Assembly: GCF_000966975.1 (NCBI RefSeq)
Contig: NZ_JZWV01000213.1
Location: 1 to 18,822, forward strand
DNA length: 18,822 bases
Source: Streptomyces katrae
Lineage (GTDB): Bacteria > Actinomycetota > Actinomycetes > Streptomycetales > Streptomycetaceae
Reading direction: 5' to 3'
Shown: positions 1 to 7,418 of the stretch, piece after piece
Position numbering within the stretch: the stretch's first letter is position 1
Layout of the letters: every line of letters begins with the position of its first letter
The notes under the pieces: model-generated
Told to the model about the DNA's origin: nothing
Database searches by the model: none
Seen by the model: only the letters and a program-made list of their open reading frames with translations
Program-made: the position numbers and the translations under genes

Positions 1-182
1 GCACCACACCGGCCCCTCTCCGGCCCCCCCGGCGCCCCCCGCACCGGGCAGGAGGCCCCGTTCGCCCGTGTCCTCGTACGAAACGACAGGCCCCCCCGGC
101 CGCCGCGCGGACCGGGCGTGCGGAGTGGGGGCTGATTCGCGTACGGTTGACGGTCGCCCACGCACGTCAGAAGGGGGCCTTG

Positions 183-2489
183 GTGGCCGCGCAGAATGCC
201 GCTGTCGACAGCACGGCGGATTCCGTCCGCGATCGGGAGATCGCGGTCGAGCAGACGCATCTCGATCAGGTGTACCGACGCCTTGAGGAGAAGATCCACG
301 AGGCCGAGTTCCTCATGAACGACGCCGCCAAGCGCGGCCAGGTCGGTACGCCCGGCGCGCTCGCCGAGCGGGACGCGCAGGTCTTCCGCGCCGGGATCCA
401 CCTCAACCGCCTGAACAACGAGTTCGAGGACTTCCTCTTCGGGCGGATCGACCTCGTCCTCGGGAAGGACGGGGAGCGGGGCCCCGACGGCGCCTACACC
501 TCCGTCGAGCCCGCCGACGACGCGATCCGGCCGGACCTCACCGCCGACATCGCCGAGACCCTGCACATCGGCCGCATCGGCGTGCTCGACACCGATTACG
601 CGCCGCTCGTCATCGACTGGCGCGCCCCCGCGGCCGCGCCGTTCTACCGGTCGACCCCCAAGGACCCCGGCCGGGTCATCCGCCGCCGGGTGATCCGCTC
701 CAAGGGCCGCAAGGTGCTCGGGGTCGAGGACGACCTGATGCGTCCGGAGATCACCGCCAGCCTCGACGGCCGGGAGCTTCCGGCCATCGGCGACGGCGCG
801 CTGATGGCCGCCCTCGGGCGGGCCCGTACGCACACGATGCGGGACATCGTCTCGTCCATCCAGGCCGAGCAGGACCTGGTCATCCGCGCCCCCGCCGCCT
901 CCGTCGCGGAGGTCGCGGGCGGGCCGGGCACCGGCAAGACGGCCGTCGCCCTGCACCGGGCCGCCTACCTCCTGTACCAGGACCGCCGCCGCTACTCGGG
1001 CGGCATCCTGATCGTCTCGCCGACCCCGCTGCTCGTCGCCTACACCGAGGGCGTGCTGCCCTCGCTCGGCGAGGAGGGGCAGGTCGCCATCCGGGCGCTC
1101 GGCTCCCTCGTCGACGGCGCCGAGGCGACCACGTACGACGACCCCGCCGTGGCCCGGATCAAGGGCTCCTCCCGCATGCTGAAGGTGCTCCGCAAGGCGG
1201 TGCGCGGCGCCCTGGAGCTGGGTGACGCCCCGGAGCGGCTGCGCGTGGTGGCCTTCGGCCGCCGCGTCGAGCTGGAGGCGCCGGAGCTGAACCGGATCCG
1301 GCAGAACGTGCTCGGCGGGACCGCGCCCGTGAACCTGCTGCGCCCGCGCGCCCGCAAGCTGCTCCTCGACGCCCTGTACGCGAAGACCGGCGCGAACGGC
1401 CGGCACAGCGACCCGGAGCTGGCGGCAGAGCTGCGCAGCGCCTTCGACGAGGACATCTCCACCGAGGACGACTTCCTCGGCTTCCTGAACGCCTGGTGGC
1501 CGGAGCTCACCCCGCGCCGGGTGCTGGCCGCGATGGCCGACGAGCGGCGGCTGGGCCGCTGGTCGCGCCGGGACCTGAACCCGCGCGAGACCCGCCAGCT
1601 GGCGCGTTCGCTGCGCCGGGTCGGCCCGGACGGCTCCGGCCCCCTCTCGGTGCACGACGTGGCGCTGCTGGACGAGCTGAACCAGCTCCTCGGTGCGCCC
1701 GCGCGGCCGAAGCGCAAGCGGGAGATGGACCCGTTGGACCAGCTCAGCGGGCTGGAGGAGCTGATGCCGACCCGGGAGGAGACCACCTGGGAGCGGGCGG
1801 AGCGGATCGCGGCGGAGCGGACCGAGTACGCGCACGTGATCGTGGACGAGGCGCAGGACCTGACGCCGATGCAGTGGCGGATGGTGGGCCGGCGGGGCCG
1901 TACGGGCACCTGGACGGTGGTCGGCGACCCGGCGCAGTCCTCGTGGACGGACCCGGACGAGGCGGCCGCGGCACGGGACGAGGCGCTGGGTTCCCGGCCG
2001 CGCCGGCGGTTCACGCTGACGGTGAACTACCGCAACCCGGCCGAGGTCGCCGAGGTGGCCTCGCGGGTGCTGGAGCTGGCGATGCCGGGGATGGAGCCGC
2101 CGACGGCGGTGCGTTCGACGGGCCTGGAGCCCCGCTTCACCACGGCCGGGGAGGACCTCGGGGCGGCGGTGCGGGAGGAGACGCGGCGGCTGCTGGAGCA
2201 GGTGGACGGCACGGTCGGCGTGGTCGTGGCCATGGACCGGCGCGCGGAGGCGGCGGGCTGGCTCGCCGACCTGGGCGAGCGGGCGGTGGCGCTGGGCAGC
2301 CTGGAGGCCAAGGGCCTGGAGTACGACGCCACGGTGGTGGTCTCCCCGGTGGAGATCGCGGAGGAGTCTCCGGCGGGCCTGCGGGTGCTGTACGTGGCGC
2401 TGACGCGCGCGACGCAGCAGCTGACGGTGGTGTCGGCGGAGGCCGACCGGCCGGACGCGGCCGGGGTGCCGGAGCTGCTGCGGCCCTGA
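183..2489 (+). CDS. HelD/UvrD-like superfamily 1 ATPase (RNA polymerase recycling factor family)
   Basis: About 768 residues. The N-terminal hundred or so residues are charged and helical, as in the coiled-coil arm of HelD proteins. Walker A (GGPGTGKT) is at about residues 246-253, Walker B (VDEAQD) at about 554-559, motif III is VGDPAQSSW, and motif VI (YVALTRA) starts near 737. Known HelD relatives bind RNA polymerase and use ATP to free it from nucleic acid; some Streptomyces versions (HelR) protect against rifamycins. That role here is inferred from family membership. I chose GTG at 183 because AAGGGGG ends five bases before it; TTG at 180 and TTG at 147 are alternatives. I saw no clear promoter in 1-182, which is C-rich at its start and otherwise without recognisable content. 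Which HelD subclass this belongs to cannot be settled by eye. Confidence 0.9.
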   Translation: MAAQNAAVDSTADSVRDREIAVEQTHLDQVYRRLEEKIHEAEFLMNDAAKRGQVGTPGALAERDAQVFRAGIHLNRLNNEFEDFLFGRIDLVLGKDGERGPDGAYTSVEPADDAIRPDLTADIAETLHIGRIGVLDTDYAPLVIDWRAPAAAPFYRSTPKDPGRVIRRRVIRSKGRKVLGVEDDLMRPEITASLDGRELPAIGDGALMAALGRARTHTMRDIVSSIQAEQDLVIRAPAASVAEVAGGPGTGKTAVALHRAAYLLYQDRRRYSGGILIVSPTPLLVAYTEGVLPSLGEEGQVAIRALGSLVDGAEATTYDDPAVARIKGSSRMLKVLRKAVRGALELGDAPERLRVVAFGRRVELEAPELNRIRQNVLGGTAPVNLLRPRARKLLLDALYAKTGANGRHSDPELAAELRSAFDEDISTEDDFLGFLNAWWPELTPRRVLAAMADERRLGRWSRRDLNPRETRQLARSLRRVGPDGSGPLSVHDVALLDELNQLLGAPARPKRKREMDPLDQLSGLEELMPTREETTWERAERIAAERTEYAHVIVDEAQDLTPMQWRMVGRRGRTGTWTVVGDPAQSSWTDPDEAAAARDEALGSRPRRRFTLTVNYRNPAEVAEVASRVLELAMPGMEPPTAVRSTGLEPRFTTAGEDLGAAVREETRRLLEQVDGTVGVVVAMDRRAEAAGWLADLGERAVALGSLEAKGLEYDATVVVSPVEIAEESPAGLRVLYVALTRATQQLTVVSAEADRPDAAGVPELLRP

Positions 2490-2693
2490 CCGGGGCGTGC
2501 GGCCGTTCGGCTCGCGGCCAGGCGCGTGACGGCGGTGTCCAACTCGCGGGAGGGGGGACCGCTTCCGGCGATCCTTTGTTAGCCTGGTTGAGACACCGGC
2601 TCGATCCAAGCCCCCGGGCCCAACCTTCGTCGCTTAGAGCGACCACTTGCCGCGAGGCGAGCATGGCGGGTCGGTGTCTTAGCCGGAACAGCA

Positions 2694-2738
2694 GGTCCGC
2701 GCCCTCCATCCTGTCTCTTAGGTCCGCGCCCTCCATCC
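2694..2738 (+). repeat. 18-bp direct repeat flanking adapter-like bases
   Basis: GGTCCGCGCCCTCCATCC occurs at 2694-2711 and again at 2721-2738, separated by TGTCTCTTA. Only the second copy is needed as the left arm of the terminator hairpin. The first copy plus spacer is best explained as a misjoin during assembly. Confidence 0.85.
2711..2720 (-). other. Partial Tn5 mosaic-end (Nextera) adapter remnant
   Basis: CTGTCTCTTA equals the first ten bases of the reverse-complemented Tn5 mosaic end. Ten bases alone would be weak evidence. It sits exactly between two copies of a duplicated flank, and a 17-base adapter match occurs elsewhere in the window (13165-13181), so a library artefact is the likely explanation. 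Confidence 0.6.
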
Positions 2739-2764
2739 GTGGAGGGCGCGGACCTGTTTTTTTG
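2721..2764 (+). terminator. Strong intrinsic terminator
   Basis: GGTCCGCGCCCTCCA (2721-2735), loop TCCG, and TGGAGGGCGCGGACC (2740-2754) form a perfect 15-bp stem followed by TG and a run of seven T. This is unusually canonical for a high-GC actinomycete. It ends the RNA candidate or the helD transcript and insulates the malic enzyme gene. Confidence 0.88.
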
Positions 2765-2781
2765 CGTGTACTCGCCATTTT

Positions 2782-2793
2782 GTGTGTACACAC
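2782..2793. promoter_or_regulatory. Perfect 12-bp palindrome, possible operator
   Basis: GTGTGTACACAC is a perfect palindrome three bases upstream of the proposed -35 box of the malic enzyme promoter. A related GTGTAC occurs just upstream in GCGTGTACTC. The position suits a repressor or activator site; the regulator is unknown. Confidence 0.4.
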
Positions 2794-2795
2794 CA

Positions 2796-2824
2796 TTCCA
2801 ACCCCCCAGGTTCTCTCGTATGGT
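2796..2824 (+). promoter_or_regulatory. Proposed malic enzyme promoter
   Basis: TTCCAA (2796-2801), a 17-base spacer and TATGGT (2819-2824). The -10 is good for a HrdB-type sigma factor and the -35 is poor. It would give a leader of about 125 bases before the ATG at 2956. Confidence 0.4.
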
Positions 2825-2893
2825 GGAAGAGTTCTTCCGAAATTTGTAGCTGGTTACCTCGTACCGGCTGGTAGGTGGGACGATCGGACAACA

Positions 2894-2913
2894 GGTCCCG
2901 CCCGTGCGGGACC
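2894..2913 (+). other. Leader hairpin upstream of the malic enzyme
   Basis: GGTCCCGC (2894-2901), loop CCGT, GCGGGACC (2906-2913), extended with a bulge by flanking ACAG and CTGT. Downstream CAGGG in front of the ribosome site can pair alternatively with CCCTG beside the 3' arm, so a switching leader is possible but unproven. Confidence 0.4.
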
Positions 2914-2955
2914 CTGTGCGTACAGAAGAACCAGGGACAGAAGAGGAACACGGCC

Positions 2956-4392
2956 ATGGCAACGGCGCCCAGCGTCTCGTATTCGATGACGGTCCGACTG
3001 GAAGTGCCCGCGAGCGGAACCGCGGTCTCCCAGCTCACCACCGCCGTGGAGTCTTCCGGAGGCTCGGTCACCGGCCTCGACGTGACCGCCTCCGGGCACG
3101 AGAAGCTCCGTATCGACGTCACCATCGCCGCCACCTCCACGGCCCACGCCGACGAGATCGTCGAGAAGCTGCGCGGCATCGAGGGCGTCAGCCTCGGGAA
3201 GGTCTCCGACCGAACCTTCCTGATGCACCTCGGCGGCAAGATCGAGATGTCGTCCAAGCACCCCATCCGCAACCGTGACGACCTCTCGATGATCTACACC
3301 CCGGGCGTCGCCCGCGTGTGCACGGCCATCGCCGAGAACCCCGAGGACGCGCGCCGCCTGACCATCAAGCGCAACTCCGTCGCAGTCGTGACCGACGGCT
3401 CCGCCGTCCTGGGCCTGGGCAACATCGGCCCGATGGCCGCACTGCCCGTCATGGAGGGCAAGGCGGCCCTCTTCAAGCGCTTCGCGGGCATCGACGCCTG
3501 GCCGATCTGCCTCGACACCCAGGACTCCGACGAGATCGTGGCCATCGTCAAGGCCATCGCCCCCGGCTTCGCCGGCATCAACCTCGAGGACATCTCCGCC
3601 CCCCGCTGCTTCGAGATCGAGGCCCGGCTGCGCGAGGCCCTCGACATCCCCGTCTTCCACGACGACCAGCACGGCACCGCCATCGTCGTCCTCGCCGCCC
3701 TCACCAACGCACTGCGCGTCGTGGGCAAGGCAGTTGAGGACGTCAAGGTCGTCATGTCGGGCGCCGGCGCCGCCGGTACGGCCATCCTCAAGCTGCTCCT
3801 CGCCGCCGGCGTGAAGAACGCCGTCAGCGCCGACATCCACGGCGTCGTGCACGCCGGCCGCCCCGACCTGGTCGACGCCGCCCCGGACTCCCCGCTGCGC
3901 TGGATCGCCGACAACACCAACCCCGAGGGCTACACCGGCACCCTCAAGGAGGCCGTGGTCGGCGCCGACGTCTTCATCGGCGTCTCCGCCCCCAACGTGC
4001 TCTCCGGCGAGGACGTCGCCGCCATGGCCGAGGGCGCCATCGTGTTCGCGCTCGCGAACCCGGACCCGGAGGTGGACCCGGCCGTCGCGCGCCAGACCGC
4101 CGCCGTCGTGGCCACCGGCCGCTCCGACTTCCCCAACCAGATCAACAACGTGCTGGTCTTCCCGGGCGTCTTCCGCGGCCTCCTGGACGCCCAGTCCCGG
4201 ACCGTGAACACCGACATGATGCTGGCCGCCGCCACCGCCCTCGCCGACGTCGTCGGCCGGGACGAGCTGAACGCGAACTACATCATCCCGTCCGTCTTCA
4301 ACGACAAGGTCGCGGGCGCCGTCGCCGGCGCCGTCCGCAAGGCCGCGCAGGCCGGTGCCGAGAAGGCCGCTGTGACGGGGCCCACGGCCTGA
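2956..4392 (+). CDS. NAD-dependent malic enzyme with N-terminal ACT domain
   Basis: 478 residues. Malic enzymes oxidatively decarboxylate malate to pyruvate and CO2 in the cytoplasm, linking the TCA cycle to pyruvate. Residues about 10-82 look like an ACT regulatory domain. The malic domain follows, with the catalytic Tyr in SMIYTPGVAR (Y114), Lys in MEGKAALF (K169), and metal ligands in NLEDI (E211, D212) and FHDDQHGTA (D236, D237). The dinucleotide motif GAGAAG is at 269-274, and an aspartate after the second strand (SADIHG, D293) favours NAD over NADP. The ATG at 2956 is preceded by AGAGGAAC and agrees with the domain start; the frame is open further upstream to a GTG at 2875, but that stretch is leader sequence. 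The ACT domain implies control by a small ligand, perhaps an amino acid (inference). It has its own promoter region after a terminator. Confidence 0.95.
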   Translation: MATAPSVSYSMTVRLEVPASGTAVSQLTTAVESSGGSVTGLDVTASGHEKLRIDVTIAATSTAHADEIVEKLRGIEGVSLGKVSDRTFLMHLGGKIEMSSKHPIRNRDDLSMIYTPGVARVCTAIAENPEDARRLTIKRNSVAVVTDGSAVLGLGNIGPMAALPVMEGKAALFKRFAGIDAWPICLDTQDSDEIVAIVKAIAPGFAGINLEDISAPRCFEIEARLREALDIPVFHDDQHGTAIVVLAALTNALRVVGKAVEDVKVVMSGAGAAGTAILKLLLAAGVKNAVSADIHGVVHAGRPDLVDAAPDSPLRWIADNTNPEGYTGTLKEAVVGADVFIGVSAPNVLSGEDVAAMAEGAIVFALANPDPEVDPAVARQTAAVVATGRSDFPNQINNVLVFPGVFRGLLDAQSRTVNTDMMLAAATALADVVGRDELNANYIIPSVFNDKVAGAVAGAVRKAAQAGAEKAAVTGPTA

Positions 4393-4490
4393 TCCCGGCG
4401 CGTCGCGGGATGCGGGCCCGGCGGGGCACCTCTAGGGTTGCGGGGATGCCCGCGCAGCGCGCGGTCCGCATCAGCGTCGGAGCCTCGGGT

Positions 4491-4536
4491 GTGACGGAGC
4501 GTCACTGCGGCGTGACTGTGGCGCTTTTCGTGTGAC
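4491..4536. promoter_or_regulatory. Helically phased GTGAC/GTCAC sites upstream of hup
   Basis: GTGAC at 4491, GTCAC at 4501, GTGAC at 4512 and GTGAC at 4532 are spaced 10, 11 and 20 bases, close to whole turns of DNA. The first two form GTGACG-GAG-CGTCAC. This cluster is the main content of the 308-base gap 4393-4700, together with the promoter that follows. A 29-codon ATG frame (4446-4535) overlaps it and is not convincing as a gene. Confidence 0.35.
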
Positions 4537-4552
4537 CCTGGCGGGTGCCGGA

Positions 4553-4583
4553 TTGGCTTTCCCGCCGCTGGTGGGGGCAGGAT
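4553..4583 (+). promoter_or_regulatory. Proposed hup promoter
   Basis: TTGGCT (4553-4558) and CAGGAT (4578-4583) with a 19-base spacer, a fair HrdB-type match with a slightly long spacer. It would give a leader of about 110 bases before the HU start. Confidence 0.4.
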
Positions 4584-4700
4584 GCGTAACCGGGCGAGAG
4601 GGTCTGACGTTCAGACCCGGGTCCGGGGACTGTCCTAGGGCCCTGGCAGCATCGGCTTCGATCTCACGCCTCTAAGGCAAGTTGAACACGGGAGTACAAC

Positions 4701-4982
4701 ATGAACCGCAGTGAGCTGGTGGCCGCTCTGTCCGAGCGCGCCGAGGTGACCCGCAAGGACGCCGACGCCGTTCTGGCCGCGCTCGCCGAGACCGTCGGCG
4801 AGATCGTCGCCAAGGGCGACGAGAAGGTCACCATCCCCGGCTTCCTGACCTTCGAGCGCACCCACCGTGCCGCTCGCACCGCGCGCAACCCGCAGACCGG
4901 CGACCCCATCCAGATCCCGGCCGGCTACAGCGTGAAGGTCTCCGCGGGCTCCAAGCTCAAGGAAGCCGCCAAGGGCAAGTAG
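4701..4982 (+). CDS. hup: HU-family nucleoid DNA-binding protein
   Basis: 93 residues, the normal size of a single-domain HU. It starts MNRSELVAAL, as HU proteins do. The helical dimerisation half is followed by the HU signature region GFLTFERTHRAAR and the flexible arm RNPQTGDPIQIPAGY that inserts in the minor groove. The C-terminus ends with lysines but has no long Lys/Ala tail, so this is the short HupA/HU type rather than the tailed HupS type of streptomycetes. HU dimers bend and compact DNA in the nucleoid. The ATG is preceded by GGGAG with a six-base spacer. It is transcribed alone, with its own promoter region, and ends in a strong hairpin facing convergent murA. Confidence 0.95.
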   Translation: MNRSELVAALSERAEVTRKDADAVLAALAETVGEIVAKGDEKVTIPGFLTFERTHRAARTARNPQTGDPIQIPAGYSVKVSAGSKLKEAAKGK

Positions 4983-5042
4983 TACGCCCTTGTGCCGAGG
5001 GCCGCACAGGCCCTCGGGACGGCAGTAGTACGTAGAACGGCC

Positions 5043-5075
5043 GAGGGCGGCCACCCCGGTGGGGTGGCCGCCCTC
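5043..5075 (+). terminator. Terminator hairpin after hup
   Basis: GAGGGCGGCCACCCC (5043-5057), loop GGT, and its exact complement at 5061-5075 form a perfect 15-bp stem. There is no T run, as is usual in streptomycetes. Located 60 bases after the HU stop. Confidence 0.75.
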
Positions 5076-5142
5076 AGGCCTTTCCCGGGCCTTCCAGGCC
5101 CTCCCAGGCCCCTTGCGGGCCCCGGGAGGGGAAGATCCGGAG

Positions 5143-5174
5143 GACGGCCGTCCCGGTTCGGCGGGACGGCCGTC
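5143..5174 (-). terminator. Probable murA terminator hairpin
   Basis: GACGGCCGTCCCG (5143-5155), loop GTTCGG, CGGGACGGCCGTC (5162-5174): a perfect 13-bp stem about 55 bases beyond the murA stop. The bases between it and murA are a run of related GACGG-type words. It would also work on the plus strand as a second barrier after hup. Confidence 0.5.
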
Positions 5175-5228
5175 AGGCGACGGTTGTCAGACGGCGGTTG
5201 CCAGGCAACGGTCGTCGGACGGCGGTCG

Positions 5229-6566
5229 TCAGACCAGGTCGCCGTTGGGGAGCTCGACCTTCGCGCCGAGCTCGACGAGCTTCTCCATGAAGTTCTCGTA
5301 GCCGCGGTTGATCAGGTCGATGCCGTGGACGCGCGAGGTGCCCTCGGCCGCCAGCGCCGCGATCAGGTACGAGAACCCGCCGCGCAGGTCGGGGATGACC
5401 AGGTCGGCGCCCTGCAGCTTGGTGGGGCCGGACACGACCGCCGAGTGCAGGAAGTTGCGCTGGCCGAAGCGGCAGGCGCTGCCGCCCAGGCACTCGCGGT
5501 ACAGCTGGATGTGGGCACCCATCTGGTTCAGCGCCGAGGTGAAGCCGAGCCGGGACTCGTAGACCGTCTCGTGGACGATCGACAGGCCCGAGGCCTGCGT
5601 CAGGGCCACGACCAGCGGCTGCTGCCAGTCGGTCTGGAAGCCGGGGTGCACGTCCGTCTCCAGCGCGATGGCGTTGAGCGGGCCGCCCGGGTGCCAGAAG
5701 CGGATGCCCTCGTCGTCGATCTCGAAGGCGCCGCCGACCTTCCGGAAGGTGTTCAGGAAGGTCATCATCGAGCGCTGCTGCGCCCCGCGGACGTAGATGT
5801 TGCCGCCGGTCGCCAGGGCCGCGGAGGCCCAGGACGCCGCCTCCAGGCGGTCCGGGAGCGCCTTGTGGTTGTAGCCGCTCAGGCGGTCCACACCGGTGAT
5901 CCGGATGGTCCGGTCGGTGTCCATCGAGATGATCGCGCCCATCTTCTGCAGCACGCAGATGAGGTCCTCGATCTCGGGCTCGACGGCGGCGTTGCTGAGC
6001 TCGGTGACGCCCTCGGCCAGGACGGCCGTCAGCAGCACCTGCTCGGTCGAGCCGACCGACGGGTAGGGCAGGCGGATCTTGCAGCCGCGCAGGCGCTGCG
6101 GGGCCTCCAGGTACTGGCCGCCCTCGCGCTTCTCGATGGTCGCGCCGAACTGGCGGAGCACGTCGAAGTGGAAGTCGATCGGCCGGCCGCCGATGTCGCA
6201 GCCGCCCAGGCCCGGGATGAAGGCGTGGCCGAGGCGGTGCAGCAGCGGGCCGCAGAACAGGATCGGGATGCGGGAGGAACCCGCGTGCGCGTCGATGTCG
6301 GCGACGTTCGCGCTCTCGACGTACGTGGGGTCGAGGACCAGCTCGCCCGGCTCCTCGCCGGGGCGCACGGTCACACCGTGCAGCTGGAGGAGACCGCGCA
6401 CGACCCGCACGTCACGGATGTCGGGAACATTGCGCAGCCGGCTCGGTTCACTGCCGAGCAGGGCGGCCACCATGGCCTTCGGCACGAGGTTCTTCGCACC
6501 GCGGACACGGATCTCGCCCTCGAGCGGGGTTCCGCCGTGGACAAGCAGGACATCGTTGCCGGTCAT
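5229..6566 (-). CDS. murA: UDP-N-acetylglucosamine 1-carboxyvinyltransferase (MurA)
   Basis: 445 residues from the ATG at 6566. MurA transfers enolpyruvate from PEP to UDP-GlcNAc, the first committed step of peptidoglycan synthesis, in the cytoplasm. The substrate-binding Lys-Asn pair is in VRGAKNLVPK (K25, N26), and the loop IPGLGGCDIGGRP carries the active-site cysteine (C123) that fosfomycin alkylates, so the enzyme should be of the sensitive Cys type. The inside-out alpha/beta barrel repeats run through to the end with no truncation. The frame stays open upstream to 6665, but the added residues are unlike MurA, whose N-terminus begins close to the LVHGG strand. The ribosome site is weak. 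The gene stands alone, converging with hup and diverging from yqgE. Confidence 0.95.
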   Translation of the reverse strand: MTGNDVLLVHGGTPLEGEIRVRGAKNLVPKAMVAALLGSEPSRLRNVPDIRDVRVVRGLLQLHGVTVRPGEEPGELVLDPTYVESANVADIDAHAGSSRIPILFCGPLLHRLGHAFIPGLGGCDIGGRPIDFHFDVLRQFGATIEKREGGQYLEAPQRLRGCKIRLPYPSVGSTEQVLLTAVLAEGVTELSNAAVEPEIEDLICVLQKMGAIISMDTDRTIRITGVDRLSGYNHKALPDRLEAASWASAALATGGNIYVRGAQQRSMMTFLNTFRKVGGAFEIDDEGIRFWHPGGPLNAIALETDVHPGFQTDWQQPLVVALTQASGLSIVHETVYESRLGFTSALNQMGAHIQLYRECLGGSACRFGQRNFLHSAVVSGPTKLQGADLVIPDLRGGFSYLIAALAAEGTSRVHGIDLINRGYENFMEKLVELGAKVELPNGDLV

Positions 6567-6629
6567 GGATCTCGCGTTCCGGAGTGGATGGGCAGGGGAC
6601 CAGACGTAAGGGTAAGGGCCACCACCCCC

Positions 6630-6658
6630 TTGTTTGTATGGGTGACGGGGCCGTAGGA
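6630..6658 (+). promoter_or_regulatory. Proposed yqgE promoter
   Basis: TTGTTT (6630-6635), 17-base spacer, TAGGAC (6653-6658), on the plus strand in the murA-yqgE divergent gap. It would leave a leader of about 145 bases before yqgE. No equally good murA promoter was seen on the minus strand. Confidence 0.4.
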
Positions 6659-6810
6659 CTGTCATGAATTCGGTTCACCACGTACGGTGTCCGCCAGGTA
6701 GCGGAGTGTGCCGTTCCGGCGTGAATGGCGGCGCGCGCTCCCGTCTGCAGCCGTGCGCCCTGAGCTGCGCGTGATCGAATCCCGCCGCCCGCTCCCCCCG
6801 GAGGGCGAAT

Positions 6811-7389
6811 GTGCGAGATCATGTGCCCATGACCGAGGTGTCCTCCCTCACAGGGCGGCTGCTCGTGGCCACCCCCGCCCTCGCGGATCCGAACTTCGAC
6901 CGCGCGGTGGTGCTGCTGCTCGACCACGACGAGCAGGGCTCCCTCGGCGTGGTCCTCAACCGGCCCACCCCCGTGGACGTCCGCGACATCCTGCTGCCGT
7001 GGGCCCCGCTGGCCGGTGATCCGGGCGTGGTGTTCCAGGGCGGCCCCGTCGCCCTCGACTCCGCCCTCGGAGTCGCGGTGATACCGGGCGAGGAGGGCCC
7101 GCTCGGCTGGCGCCGGGTGCACGGGGCCATCGGCCTCGTCGACCTGGAGGCCCCGCCGGAACTGCTCGCCGCCGCCCTCGGGGGCCTGCGCATCTTCGCC
7201 GGTTACTCCGGCTGGGGGCCGGGCCAGCTGGAGGACGAGCTGGGCGACGGCGCCTGGTACGTCGTGGACTCCGAGCCCGGCGACGTCTCCTTCCCCGACC
7301 CCGAACGGCTGTGGCGGGCGGTGCTGCGCCGCCAGCGCAGCGAGCTCGCGATGGTCGCCACCTATCTGGACGACCCGTCGCTGAACTGA
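6811..7389 (+). CDS. YqgE/AlgH family protein (DUF179)
   Basis: 192 residues from GTG 6811, or 186 from ATG 6829. The family hallmarks are present in order: TGRLLVATPAL near the N-terminus, DHDEQGSLGVVLNRP, VFQGGPV, and FAGYSGWGPGQLEDEL, followed by WYVV. The fold is a compact cytoplasmic alpha/beta domain whose biochemical role is not established; AlgH was named as a putative transcriptional regulator in Pseudomonas, on limited evidence. GTG 6811 has a good GGAGGG site with a five-base spacer, while ATG 6829 (MTEV) lacks one but is the start I would expect from relatives. A seven-codon frame (ATG 6809 to TGA 6830) overlaps the start and is probably meaningless. The DUF3039 gene follows 29 bases later. 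Confidence 0.9.
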   Translation: MRDHVPMTEVSSLTGRLLVATPALADPNFDRAVVLLLDHDEQGSLGVVLNRPTPVDVRDILLPWAPLAGDPGVVFQGGPVALDSALGVAVIPGEEGPLGWRRVHGAIGLVDLEAPPELLAAALGGLRIFAGYSGWGPGQLEDELGDGAWYVVDSEPGDVSFPDPERLWRAVLRRQRSELAMVATYLDDPSLN

Positions 7390-7405
7390 CCCGGGCGGCG
7401 TTCAG

Positions 7406-7411
7406 TACCCT
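7406..7411 (+). promoter_or_regulatory. -10 box positioned for a leaderless transcript
   Basis: TACCCT lies eight bases upstream of the ATG at 7419, and no Shine-Dalgarno sequence lies between them (TACCCTGGTTTTTATG). Transcription from here would begin at or next to the ATG. A weak -35 (CTGAAC, 7381-7386) lies 19 bases upstream. Confidence 0.4.
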
Positions 7412-7418
7412 GGTTTTT

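Larger units (their letters stand above)
2584..2764 (+). ncRNA. Candidate structured RNA ending in an intrinsic terminator
   Basis: No protein frame is convincing here. Bases 2584-2598 pair with 2672-2686 as a 15-bp closing stem with a few G-U pairs. Inside it are GTCGCT/AGCGAC (2629-2643, loop TAG) and CTTGCC/GGCGAG with a GCGA (GNRA) tetraloop (2646-2661). A strong terminator follows at 2721-2764. A -10-like TAGCCT sits at 2580-2585 but overlaps the foot of the stem, so the true 5' end is unclear. It could be a free small RNA or the 3' end of the helD transcript; the terminator makes a simple leader for the malic enzyme less likely. I do not recognise a known family. An adapter remnant at 2711-2720 corrupts the segment between the fold and the terminator. 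Confidence 0.45.

Noticed and set aside
1..182. Rifamycin-associated element upstream of the HelD-like gene
   Set aside because: I saw no long inverted repeat of the kind that precedes helR, so I do not call this gene helR.
2530..2545. 16-base word GGCGGTGTCCAACTCG shared with 15733-15748
   Set aside because: One copy is non-coding and the other ends the molybdopterin subunit; there is no surrounding similarity, so it is probably chance.
4491..4505. Crp-type site GTGACGGAGCGTCAC
   Set aside because: The spacing between GTG and CAC is one base longer than the Crp pattern I remember for Streptomyces.
4446..4535. 29-codon frame near a TAGGGT box upstream of hup
   Set aside because: Too short to judge and without a ribosome site; the phased GTGAC words explain the stretch at least as well.
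4992..6656. Long plus-strand open frame opposite murA
   Set aside because: It mirrors murA; such antisense frames are routine in GC-rich DNA and the product is Arg/Gly/Val-rich with no recognisable domain.
6567..6665. Longer MurA start at 6665
   Set aside because: The added residues (HPYKQGGGGPYPY type) are unlike MurA N-termini and no ribosome site precedes that ATG.
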